In this document: positions 24,401-36,558 of the stretch, one piece after another | How positions within the stretch are numbered: position 1 is the first letter of the stretch | Layout: each line of letters starts with the position of its first letter | DNA from: Lasioglossum baleicum | Taxonomy: Eukaryota; Arthropoda; Insecta; Hymenoptera; Halictidae | Direction: 5' to 3' | DNA: 64,000 bases | Assembly: GCF_051020765.1 (NCBI RefSeq) | Contig: NW_027469098.1 | Location: forward strand, 558,001-622,000 | The notes under the pieces: model-generated | The model's database searches: none | Told to the model about the DNA's origin: nothing | The model's input: only the letters and a program-made list of their open reading frames with translations | Position numbers and translations under genes: made by a program

Positions 24401-25556
24401 CATGCGTCATGCGTTATGCGTTATGCCTTATGCGTTATGCGTTATGCGTTATGCGTTATGCGTTATGCGTTATGCGTTATGCGTTATGCGTTATGCGTTA
24501 TGCGTTATGCGTTATGCGTTATGCGTTATGCGCTATGCGTTATGCGTTATGCGTTATACGTTATGCGTTATGCGATATGCGTTATTCGTTATGCGTTATG
24601 CGTTATGCGTTATGCGTTATGCGTTATGCGTTATGCGTTATGCGTTATGCGTTATGCGTTATGCGTTATGCGTTATGCGTTATGCGTTATGCGTTATGCG
24701 TTATGCGTTATGCGTTATGCGTTATGCGTTATGCGTTATGCGTTATGCGTTATGCGTTATGCGTCATGCGTCATGCGTCATGCGTTATGCGTTATGCGTT
24801 ATGCGTTATGCGTTATGCGTTATGCGTTATGCGTTATGCGTTATGCGTTATGCGTTATGCGTTATGCGTTATGCGTTATGCGTTATGCGTTATGCGTTAT
24901 GCGTTATGCGTTATGCGTTATGCGTTATGCGTTATGCGTTATGCGTTATGCGTTATGCGTTATGCGTTATGCGTTATGCGTTATGCGTTATGCGTTATGC
25001 GTTATGCGTTATGCGTTATTCGTTATGCGTTATGCGTTATGCGTTATGCGTTATGCGTTATGCGTTATGCGTTACGCGTTCTGCGTTATGCGTTATGCGT
25101 TAAGCGTTATACGTTATGCGATATGCGTTATTCGTTATGCGTTATGCGTTATGCGTTGTGGGTTATCCGTTATGCGTCATGCGTTATCCGTTATGCGTTA
25201 TGCGTTATGCGTTATGCGTTATCCGTTATGCGTTATCCGTTATGCGTTACGCGTTATGCGTTATGCGTTATGCGTTATGCGTTATGCGTTATGCGTCATG
25301 CGTCATGCGTTATGCGTTATGCCTTATGCGTTATGCGTTATGCGTTATGCGTTATGCGTTATGCGTTATGCGTTATGCGTTATGCGTTATGCGTTATGCG
25401 TTATTCGTTATGCGTTATGCGTTATGCGTTATGCGTTATGCGTTATGCGTTATGCGTTATGCGTTATGCGTTATGCGTTATGCGTTATGCGTTATGCGTT
25501 ATGCGTTATGCGTTATGCGTTATGCGTTATGCGTTATGCGTTATGCGTTATGCGTT
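21483..25556. repeat. Array block E: 4,074-bp unit
   Basis: Bounded by M1 at 21483 and 25557. Private markers ATGAATT (21525) and ATATTTT (21658) occur again exactly 4,074 bp later (25599, 25732). M4 lies at 22344 and 23408. Variant density is high, with many ATGCGTC pairs and ATCCGTT clusters. Confidence 0.92.
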
Positions 25557-28500
25557 ATGACTTTTTCATTGAGCGTTATGCGTTATGCGTAATGCGTTAT
25601 GAATTATGCGTTATGCGTTATGCGTAATGCGTTATGAGTAATGTGTCATGCGTTATGCGTTATGGACTATGCTTTATGCGTTATGCGTTATGGGTTATCC
25701 GTTATGCGTCATGCGTTATCCGTTATGGACTATATTTTATGCGTTATGCGTTATGGGTTATCCGTTATGCGTCATGCGTTATGCGTTATGCGTTATGCGT
25801 TATGCGTTATGCGTTATGCGTTATGCGTTATGCGTTATGCGTTATGCGTTATGCGTTATGCGTTATGCGTTATGCGTTATGCGTTATGCGTTATGCGTTA
25901 TGCGTTATGCGTTATGCGTTATGCGTTATGCGTTATGCGTTATGCGTTACGCGTTCTGCGTTATGCGTTATGCGTTAAGCGTTATACGTTATGCGATATG
26001 CGTTATTCGTTATGCGTTATGCGTTATGCGTTGTGGGTTATCCGTTATGCGTCATGCGTTATCCGTTATGCGTTATGCGTTATGCGTTATGCGTTATCCG
26101 TTATGCGTTATCCGTTATGCGTTACGCGTTATGCGTTATGCATTATGCGTTATGCGTTATGCGTTATGCGTCATGCGTCATGCGTTATGCGTTATGCGTT
26201 ATGCGTTATGCGTTATGCGTTATGCGTTATGCGTTATGCGTTATGCGTTATGCGTTATGCGTTATGCGTTATGCGTTATTCGTTATGCGTTATGCGTTAT
26301 GCGTTATGCGTTATGCGTTATGCGTTATGCGTTATGCGTTATGCGTTATGTGTTATGCGTTATGCGTTATGCGTTATGCGTTATGCGTTATGCGTTATAC
26401 GTTATGCGTTATGTGTTATGCGTTGTGCATTACGGGTTATGCGATATGCGTTATGCGTTATGCGTTACGCGTTCTGCGTTATGCGTTATGCGTTATGCGT
26501 TATGCGTTATGCGTTAAGCGTTATACGTTATGCGATATGCGTTATTCGTTATGCGTTATGCGTTATGCGTTATGCGTTATGCGTTATGCGTTATGCGTTA
26601 TGCGTTATGCGTTATGCGTTATGCGTTATGCGTTATGCGTTATGCGTTATGCGTTATGCGTCATGCGTCATGCGTTATGCGTTATGCGTTATGCGTTATG
26701 CGTTATGCGTTATGCGTTATGCGTTATGCGTTATGCGTTATGCGTTATGCGTTATGCGTTATGCGTTATTCGTTATGCGTTATGCGTTATGCGTTATGCG
26801 TTATGCGTTATGCGTTATGCGTTACGCGTTCTGCGTTATGCGTTATGCGTTAAGCGTTATACGTTATACGTTATGCGATATGCGTTATTCGTTATGCGTT
26901 ATGCGTTATGCGTTGTGGGTTATCCGTTATGCGTCATGCGTTATCCGTTATGCGTTATGCGTTATGCGTTATCCGTTATGCGTTATGCGTTATGCGTTAT
27001 GCGTTATGCGTTATGCGTTATGCGTTATGCGTTATGCGTTATGCGTTATGCGTTATGCGTTATGCGTTATGCGTTATGCGTTATGCGTTATGCGTTATGC
27101 GTTATGCGTTATGCGTTATGCGTTATGCGTTATGACTTTTTCATTGAGCGTTATGCGTTATGCGTAATGCGTTATGCATTATGCGTTATGCGTTATGCGT
27201 AATGCGTTATGAGTAATGTGTCATGCGTTATGCGTTATGGACTATGCTTTATGCGTTATGCGTTATGGGTTATCCGTTATGCGTCATGCGTTATCCGTTA
27301 TGGACTATGCTTTATGCGTTATGCGTTATGGGTTATCCGTTATGCGTCATGCGTTATGCGTTATGCGTTATGCGTTATGCGTTATGCGTTATGCGTTATG
27401 CGTTATGCGTTATGCGTTATGCGTTATGCGTTATGCGTTATGCGTTATGCGTTATGCGTTATGCGTTATGCGTTATGCGTTATGCGTTATGCGTTATGCG
27501 TTATGCGTTATGCGTTATGCGTTATGCGTTATGCGTTATGCGTTATGCGTTATGCGTTATGCGTTATGCGTTATGCGTTATGCGTTATGCGTTATGCGTT
27601 ATGCGTTATGCGTTATGTGTTATGCGTTGTGCTTTACGGGTTATGCGATATGCGTTATGCGTTATGACTTTTTCATTGAGCGTTATGCGTTATGCGTAAT
27701 GCGTTATGCATTATGCGTTATGCGTTATGCGTAATGCGTTATGAGTAATGTGTCATGCGTTATGCGTTATGGACTATGCTTTATGCGTTATGCGTTGTGG
27801 GTTATCCGTTATGCGTTACGCGTTATGCGTTATGCGTTATGCGTTAAGCGTTATACGTTATGCGATATGCGTTATTCGTTATGCGTTATGCGTTATGCGT
27901 TATGCGTTATGCGTTATGCGTTATGCGTTATGCGTTATGCGTTATGCGTTATGCGTTATGCGTTATGCGTCATGCGTCATGCGTTATGCGTTATGCGTTA
28001 TGCGTTATGCGTTATGCGTTATGCGTTATGCGTTATGCGTTATGCGTTATGCGTTATGCGTTATGCGTTATGCGTTATGCGTTATGCGTTATGCGTTATG
28101 CGTTATGCGTTATGCGTTATGCGTTATGCGTTATGCGTTATGCGTCATGCGTCATGCGTTATGCGTTATGCGTTATGCGTTATGCGTTATGCGTTATGCG
28201 TTATGCGTTATGCGTTATGCGTTATGCGTTATGCGTTATGCGTTATGCGTTATGCGTTATGCGTTATGCGTTATGCGTTATGCGTTATGCGTAATGCGTT
28301 ATGCGTTATGCGTTATGCGTTATGCGTTATGCGTTATGCGTTATGCGTTATGCGTTATGCGTTATGCGTTATGCGTTATGCGTTATGCGTTATGCGTTAT
28401 GCGTTATGCGTTATGCGTTATGCGTTATGCGTTATGCGTTATGCGTTATGCGTTATGCGTTATGCGTTATGCGTTATGCGTTATGCGTTATGCGTTATGC

Positions 28501-31500
28501 GTTATGCGTTATGCGTCATGCGTCATGCGTTATGCGTTATGCGTTATGCGTTATGCGTTATGCGTTATGCGTTATGCGTTATGCGTTATGCGTTATGCGT
28601 TATGCGTTATGCGTTATGCGTTATGCGTTATGCGTTATGCGTTATGCGTTATGCGTTATGCGTTATGCGTTATGCGTTATGCGTTATGCGTTATGCGTTA
28701 TGCGTTATGCGTTATGCGTTATGCGTTATGCGTTATGCGTTATGCGTTATGCGTTATGCGTTATGCGTTATGCGTTATGCGTTATGCGTTATGCGTTATG
28801 CGTTATGCGTTATGCGTTATGCGTTATGCGTTATGCGTTATGCGTTATGCGTTATGCGTTATGCGTTATGCGTTATGCGTTATGCGTTATGCGTTATGCG
28901 TTATGCGTTATGCGTTATGCGTTATGCGTTATGCGTTATGCGTTATGCGTTATGTGTTATGCGTTGTGCTTTACGGGTTATGCGATATGCGTTATGCGTT
29001 ATGACTTTTTCATTGAGCGTTATGCGTTATGCGTAATGCGTTATGCATTATGCGTTATGCGTTATGCGTTATGCGTTATGCGTTATGCGTTATGCGTTAA
29101 GCGTTATACGTTATGCGATATGCGTTATTCGTTATGCGTTATGCGTTATGCGTTATGCGTTATGCGTTATGCGTTATGCGTTATGCGTTATGCGTTATGC
29201 GTTATGCGTTATGCGTTATGCGTTATGCGTTATGCGTTATGCGTTATGCGTTATGCGTTATGCGTTATGCGTTATGCGTTATGCGTTATGCGTTATGCGT
29301 TATGCGTTATGCGTTATGCGTTATGCGTTATGCGTTATGCGTTATGCGTTATGCGTTATGCGTTATGCGTTATGCGTTATGCGTTATGCGTTATGCGTTA
29401 TGCGTTATGCGTTATGCGTTATGCGTTATGCGTTATGCGTTATGCGTTATGCGTTATGCGTTATGCGTTATGCGTTATGCGTTATGCGTTATGCGTTATG
29501 CGTTATGCGTTATGCGTTATGCGTTATGCGTTATGCGTTATGCGTTATGCGTTATGCGTTATGCGTTATGCGTTATGCGTTATGCGTTATGCGTTATGCG
29601 TTATGCGTTATGCGTTATGCGTTATGCGTTATGCGTTATGCGTTATGCGTTATGCGTTATGCGTTATGCGTTATGCGTTATGCGTTATGCGTTATGCGTT
29701 ATGCGTTATGCGTTATGCGTTATGCGTTATGCGTTATGCGTTATGCGTTATGCGTTATGCGTTATGCGTTATGCGTTATGCGTTATGCGTTAAGCGTTAT
29801 GCGTTATGCGATATGCGTTATTCGTTATGCGTTATGCGTTATGCGTTATGCGTTATACGTTATGCGATATGCGTTATTCGTTATGCGTTATGCGTTATGC
29901 GTTATGCGTTATGCGTTATGCGTTATGCGTTATGCGTTATGCGTTATGCGTTATGCGTTATGCGTTATGCGTTATGCGTTATGCGTTATGCGTTATGCGT
30001 TATGCGTTATGCGTTATGCGTTATGCGTTATGCGTTATGCGTTATGCGTTATGCGTTATGCGTTATGCGTTATGCGTTATGCGTTATGCGTTATGCGTTA
30101 TGCGTTATGCGTTATGTGTTATGCGTTGTGCATTACGGGTTATGCGATATGCGTTATGCGTTATGCGTTACGCGTTCTGCGTTATGCGTTATGCGTTATG
30201 CGTTATGCGTTAAGCGTTATACGTTATGCGATATGCGTTATTCGTTATGCGTTATGCGTTATGCGTTATGCGTTATGCGTTATGCGTTATTCGTTATGCG
30301 TTATGCGTTATGCGTTATGCGTTATGCGTTATGCGTTATGCGTTATGCGTTATGCGTTATGCGTTATGCGTTATGCGTTATGCGTTATGCGTTATGCGTT
30401 ATGCGTTATGACTTTTTCATTGAGCGTTATGCGTTATGCGTAATGCGTTATGCATTATGCGTTATGCGTTATGCGTAATGCGTTATGAGTAATGTGTCAT
30501 GCGTTATGCGTTATGGACTATGCTTTATGCGTTATGCGTTATGGGTTATCCGTTATGCGTCATGCGTTATCCGTTATGGACTATGCTTTATGCGTTATGC
30601 GTTATGGGTTATCCGTTATGCGTCATGCGTCATGCGTTATGCGTTATGCGTTATGCGTTATGCGTTATGCGTTATGCGTTATGCGTTATGCGTTATGCGT
30701 TATGCGTTATGCGTTATGCGTTATGCGTTATGCGTTATGCGTTATGCGTTATGCGTTATGCGTTATGCGTTATGCGTTATGCGTTATGCGTTATGCGTTA
30801 TGCGTTATGCGTTATGCGTTATGCGTTATGCGTTATGCGTTATGCGTTATGCGTTGTGCTTTACGGGTTATGCGATATGCGTTATGCGTTATGACTTTTT
30901 CATTGAGCGTTATGCGTTATGCGTAATGCGTTATGCATTATGCGTTATGCGTTATGCGTAATGCGTTATGAGTAATGTGTCATGCGTTATGCGTTATGGA
31001 CTATGCTTTATGCGTTATGCGTTGTGGGTTATCCGTTATGCGTTACGCGTTATGCGTTATGCGTTATGCGTTAAGCGTTATACGTTATGCGATATGCGTT
31101 ATTCGTTATGCGTTATGCGTTATGCGTTATGCGTTATGCGTTATGCGTTATGCATTATGCGTTATGCGTTATGCGTTATGCGTCATGCGTCATGCGTTAT
31201 GCGTTATGCGTTATGCGTTATGCGTTATGCGTTATGCGTTATGCGTTATGCGTTATGCGTTATGCGTTATGCGTTATGCGTTATTCGTTATGCGTTATGC
31301 GTTATGCGTTATGCGTTATGCGTTATGCGTTATGCGTTATGCGTTATGCGTTATGTGTTATGCGTTATGCGTTATGCGTTATGCGTTATGCGTTATGCGT
31401 TATGCGTTATGCGTTATGCGTTATGTGTTATGCGTTGTGCATTACGGGTTATGCGATATGCGTTATGCGTTATGCGTTACGCGTTCTGCGTTATGCGTTA

Positions 31501-33431
31501 TGCGTTATGCGTTATGCGTTAAGCGTTATACGTTATGCGATATGCGTTATTCGTTATGCGTTATGCGTTATGCGTTATGCGTTATGCGTTATGCGTTATG
31601 CGTTATGCGTTATGCGTTATGCGTTATGCGTTATGCGTTATGCGTTATGCGTTATGCGTCATGCGTCATGCGTTATGCGTTATGCGTTATGCGTTATGCG
31701 TTATGCGTTATGCGTTATGCGTTATGCGTTATGCGTTATGCGTTATGCGTTATGCGTTATGCGTTATGCGTTATGCGTTATGCGTTATGTGTTATGCGTT
31801 ATGCGTTATGCGTTATGCGTTATGCGTTATGCGTTATGCGTTATGCGTTATGTGTTATGCGTTGTGCATTACGGGTTATGCGATATGCGTTATGCGTTAT
31901 GCGTTACGCGTTCTGCGTTATGCGTTATGCGTTATGCGTTATGCGTTAAGCGTTATACGTTATGCGATATGCGTTATTCGTTATGCGTTATGCGTTATGC
32001 GTTATGCGTTATGCGTTATGCGTTATGCGTTATGCGTTATGCGTTATGCGTTATGCGTTATGCGTTATGCGTTATGCGTTATGCGTCATGCGTCATGCGT
32101 TATGCGTTATGCGTTATGCGTTATGCGTTATGCGTTATGCGTTATGCGTTATGCGTTATGCGTTATGCGTTATGCGTTATGTGTTATGCGTTGTGCATTA
32201 CGGGTTATGCGATATGCGTTATGCGTTATGCGTTACGCGTTCTGCGTTATGCGTTATGCGTTATGCGTTATGCGTTAAGCGTTATACGTTATGCGATATG
32301 CGTTATTCGTTATGCGTTATGCGTTATGCGTTATGCGTTATGCGTTATGCGTTATGCGTTATGCGTTATGCGTTATGCGTTATGCGTTATGCGTTATGCG
32401 TTATGCGTTATGCGTTATGCGTTATGCGTCATGCGTCATGCGTTATGCGTTATGCGTTATGCGTTATGCGTTATACGTTATGCGATATGCGTTATTCGTT
32501 ATGCGTTATGCGTTATGCGTTATGCGTTATGCGTTACGCGTTCTGCGTTATGCGTTATGCGTTAAGCGTTATACGTTATACGTTATGCGATATGCGTTAT
32601 TCGTTATGCGTTATGCGTTATGCGTTGTGGGTTATCCGTTATGCGTCATGCGTTATCCGTTATGCGTTATGCGTTATGCGTTATGCGTTATGCGTTATCC
32701 GTTATGCGTTATCCGTTATGCGTTACGCGTTATGCGTTATGCGTTATGCGTTATGCGTTATGCGTTATGCGTCATGCGTCATGCGTTATGCGTTATGCCT
32801 TATGCGTTATGCGTTATGCGTTATGCGTTATGCGTTATGCGTTATGCGTTATGCGTTATGCGTTATGCGTTATGCGTTATGCGTTATTCGTTATGCGTTA
32901 TGCGTTATGCGTTATGCGTTATGCGTTATGCGTTATGCGTTATGCGTTATGACTTTTTCATTGAGCGTTATGCGTTATGCGTAATGCGTTATGCATTATG
33001 CGTTATGCGTTATGCGTAATGCGTTATGAGTAATGTGTCATGCGTTATGCGTTATGGACTATGCTTTATGCGTTATGCGTTATGGGTTATCCGTTATGCG
33101 TCATGCGTTATCCGTTATGGACTATGCTTTATGCGTTATGCGTTATGGGTTATCCGTTATGCGTCATGCGTTATGCGTTATGCGTTATGCGTTATGCGTT
33201 ATGCGTTATGCGTTATGCGTTATGCGTTATGCGTTATGCGTTATGCGTTATGCGTTATGCGTTATGCGTTATGCGTTATGCGTTATGCGTTATGCGTTAT
33301 GCGTTATGCGTTATGCGTTATGCGTTATGCGTTATGCGTTATGCGTTATGCGTTATGCGTTATGCGTTATGCGTTATGCGTTATGTGTTATGCGTTGTGC
33401 TTTACGGGTTATGCGATATGCGTTATGCGTT
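25557..33431. repeat. Array block F: end of the 4.07-kb repeat and paired-cap cassettes
   Basis: M1 at 25557, 27132, 27664, 29001, 30408, 30891 and 32949; caps at 25634, 27209, 27741, 30485, 30968 and 33026; M4 at 26411, 30114, 31423, 31850 and 32179. Cassettes of about 0.5 kb, two M1-cap sets enclosing a pure run and a GTGCTTTACGGG motif, appear at 27132-27741 and 30408-30968, and a third begins at 32949. M1 at 29001 lacks its cap. Confidence 0.88.
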
Positions 33432-33956
33432 ATGACTTTTTCATTGAGCGTTATGCGTTATGCGTAATGCGTTATGCATTATGCGTTATGCGTTATGCGT
33501 AATGCGTTATGAGTAATGTGTCATGCGTTATGCGTTATGGACTATGCTTTATGCGTTATGCGTTGTGGGTTATCCGTTATGCGTTACGCGTTATGCGTTA
33601 TGCGTTATGCGTTAAGCGTTATACGTTATGCGATATGCGTTATTCGTTATGCGTTATGCGTTATGCGTTATGCGTTATGCGTTATGCGTTATGCGTTATG
33701 CGTTATGCGTTATGCGTTATGCGTTATGCGTTATGCGTTATGCGTTATGCGTTATGCGTTATGCGTTATGCGTTATGCGTTATGCGTTATGCGTTATGCG
33801 TTATGCGTTATGCGTTATGCGTTATGCGTTATGCGTTATGCGTTATGCGTTATGCGTTATGCGTTATGCGTTATGCGTTATGCGTTATGCGTTATGCGTT
33901 ATGCGTTATGCGTTATGCGTTATGCGTTATGCGTTATGCGTTATGCCTTATGCGTT

Positions 33957-33962
33957 AGCGTT
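33957..33962. other. Six-base repeat unit (1-bp register slip), copy 1
   Basis: AGCGTT replaces a heptamer, probably AAGCGTT or ATGCGTT minus one base. Landmarks before it sit at 0 modulo 7 and those after it at 6. A rare ATGCCTT lies one unit upstream. Confidence 0.95.
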
Positions 33963-36538
33963 ATGCGTAATGCGTTATGAGTAATGTGTCATGCGTTATG
34001 CGTTATGGACTATGCTTTATGCGTTATGCGTTGTGGGTTATCCGTTATGCGTCATGCTTTATCCGTTATGCGTTATGCGTTATGCGTTATGCGTTATGCG
34101 TTATCCGTTATGCGTTATCCGTTATGCGTTACGCGTTATGCGTTATGCGTTATGCGTTATGCGTTATGCGTTATGCGTTATGCGTCATGCGTTATGCGTT
34201 ATGCGTTATTCGTTATGCGTTATGCGTTATGCGTTATGCGTTATGCGTTATGCGTTATGCGTTATGCGTTATGCGTTATGCGTTATGCGTTATGCGTTAT
34301 GCGTTATGCGTTATGCGTTATGCGTTATGCGTTATGCGTTATGCGTTATGCGTTATGCGTTATGCGTTATGCGTTATGCGTTATGCGTTATGCGTTATGC
34401 GTTATGCGTTATGCGTTATGCGTTATGCGTTATGCGTTATGCGTTATGCGTTATCCGTTATGCGTTACGCGTTATGCGATATGCGTTATGCGTTATGCGT
34501 TAAGCGTTATACGTTATGCGATATGCGTTATTCGTTATGCTTTATGCGTTATGCGTTGTGGGTTATCCGTTATGCGTCATGCGTTATCCGTTATGCGTTA
34601 TGCGTTATGCGTTATGCGGTATGCGTTATGCGTTATGCGTTATGCGTTATGCGTTATGCGTTATGCGTTATGCGTTATGCGTTATGCGTTATGCGTTACG
34701 CGTTATGCGTTATGCGTTATGCGTTATGCGTTATGCGTTAAGCGTTATACGTTATGCGTTATGCGTTATGCGTTATGCGTTATGCGTTATGCGTTATGCG
34801 TCATGCGTCATGCGTTATGCGTTATGCGTTATGCGTTATGCGTTATGCGTTATGCGTTATGCGTTATGCGTTATGCGTTATGCGTTATGCGTTATGCGTT
34901 ATGCGTTATGCGTTATGCGTTATGCGTTATGCGTTATGCGTCATGCGTCATGCGTTATGCGTTATGCGTTATGCGTTATGCGTTATGCGTTATGCGTTAT
35001 GCGTTATGCGTTATGCGTTATGCGTTATGCGTTATGCGTTATGCGTTATGCGTTATGCGTTATGCGTTATGCGTTATGCGTTATGCGTTATGCGTTATGC
35101 GTTATGCGTTATGCGTTATGCGTTATGCGTTATGCGTCATGCGTCATGCGTTATGCGTTATGCGTTATGCGTTATGCGTTATGCGTTATGCGTTATGCGT
35201 TATGCGTTATGCGTTATGCGTTATGCGTTATGCGTTATGCGTTATGCGTTATGCGTTATGCGTTATGCGTTATGCGTTATGCGTTATGCGTTATGCGTTA
35301 TGCGTTATGCGTTATGCGTTATGCGTTATGCGTTATGCGTTATGCGTTATGCGTTATGCGTTATGCGTTATGCGTTATGCGTTATGCGTTATGCGTTATG
35401 CGTTATGCGTTATGCGTTATGCGTTATGCGTTATGCGTTATGCGTTATGCGTTATGCGTTATGCGTTATGCGTTATGCGTTATGCGTTATGCGTTATGCG
35501 TTATGCGTTATGCGTTATGCGTTATGCGTTATGCGTTATGCGTTATGCGTTATGCGTTATGCGTTATGCGTTACGCGTTATGCGTTATGCGTTATGCGTT
35601 ATGCGTTATGCGTCATGCGTTATCCGTTATGCGTTATGCGTTATGCGTTATGCGTTATGCGTTATGCGTTATGCGTTATGCGTTATGCGTTATGTGTTAT
35701 GCGTTATGCGTTATGTGTTATGCGTTGTGCTTTACGGGTTATGCGATATGCGTTATGCGTTATGACTTTTTCATTGAGCGTTATGCGTTATGCGTAATGC
35801 GTTATGCATTATGCGTTATGCGTTATGCGTAATGCGTTATGAGTAATGTGTCATGCGTTATGCGTTATGGACTATGCTTTATGCGTTATGCGTTGTGGGT
35901 TATCCGTTATGCGTCATGCGTTATCCGTTATGCTTTATGCGTTATGCGTTATGCGTTATCCGTTATGCGTTATCCGTTATGCGTTACGCGTTATGCGTTA
36001 TGCGTTATGCGTTATGCGTTAAGCGTTATACGTTATGCGATATGCGTTATTCGTTATGCGTTATGCGTTATGCGTTATGCGTTATGCGTTATGCGTTATG
36101 CGTTATGCGTTATGCGTTATGCGTTATGCGTTATGCGTTATGCGTTATGCGTTATGCGTCATGCGTCATGCGTTATGCGTTATGCGTTATGCGTTATGCG
36201 TTATGCGTTATGCGTTATGCGTTATGCGTTATGCGTTGTGCGTTATGCGTTATGCGTTATGCGTTATGCGTTATTCGTTATGCGTTATGCGTTATGCGTT
36301 ATGCGTTATGCGTTATGCGTTATGCGTTATGCGTTATGCGTTATGCGTTATGCGTTATGCGTTATGCGTTATGCGTTATGCGTTATGCGTTATGCGTTAT
36401 GCGTTATGCGTTATGCGTTATGCGTTATGCGTTATGCGTTATGCGTTATGCGTTATGCGTTATGCGTTATGCGTTATGCGTTATGCGTTATGCGTTATGC
36501 GTTATGCGTTATGCGTTATGCGTTATGCCTTATGCGTT

Positions 36539-36544
36539 AGCGTT
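36539..36544. other. Six-base repeat unit (1-bp register slip), copy 2
   Basis: Same AGCGTT with the same ATGCCTT neighbour as the unit at 33957, 2,582 bp downstream. Landmarks move from 6 to 5 modulo 7. It is a duplicate of the first slip, not an independent event, because the flanking variants match as well. Confidence 0.95.
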
Positions 36545-36558
36545 ATGCGTAATGCGTT

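Larger units (their letters stand above)
33432..36558. repeat. Array block G: first copy of the 2.58-kb duplication with register slip
   Basis: M1 at 33432 and 35762; caps at 33509, 33977 and 35839. A 6-bp unit AGCGTT at 33957-33962 shifts the register by one base, with a rare ATGCCTT just before it. The same pair, ATGCCTT and AGCGTT, recurs at the block end (36539-36544). Confidence 0.93.
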
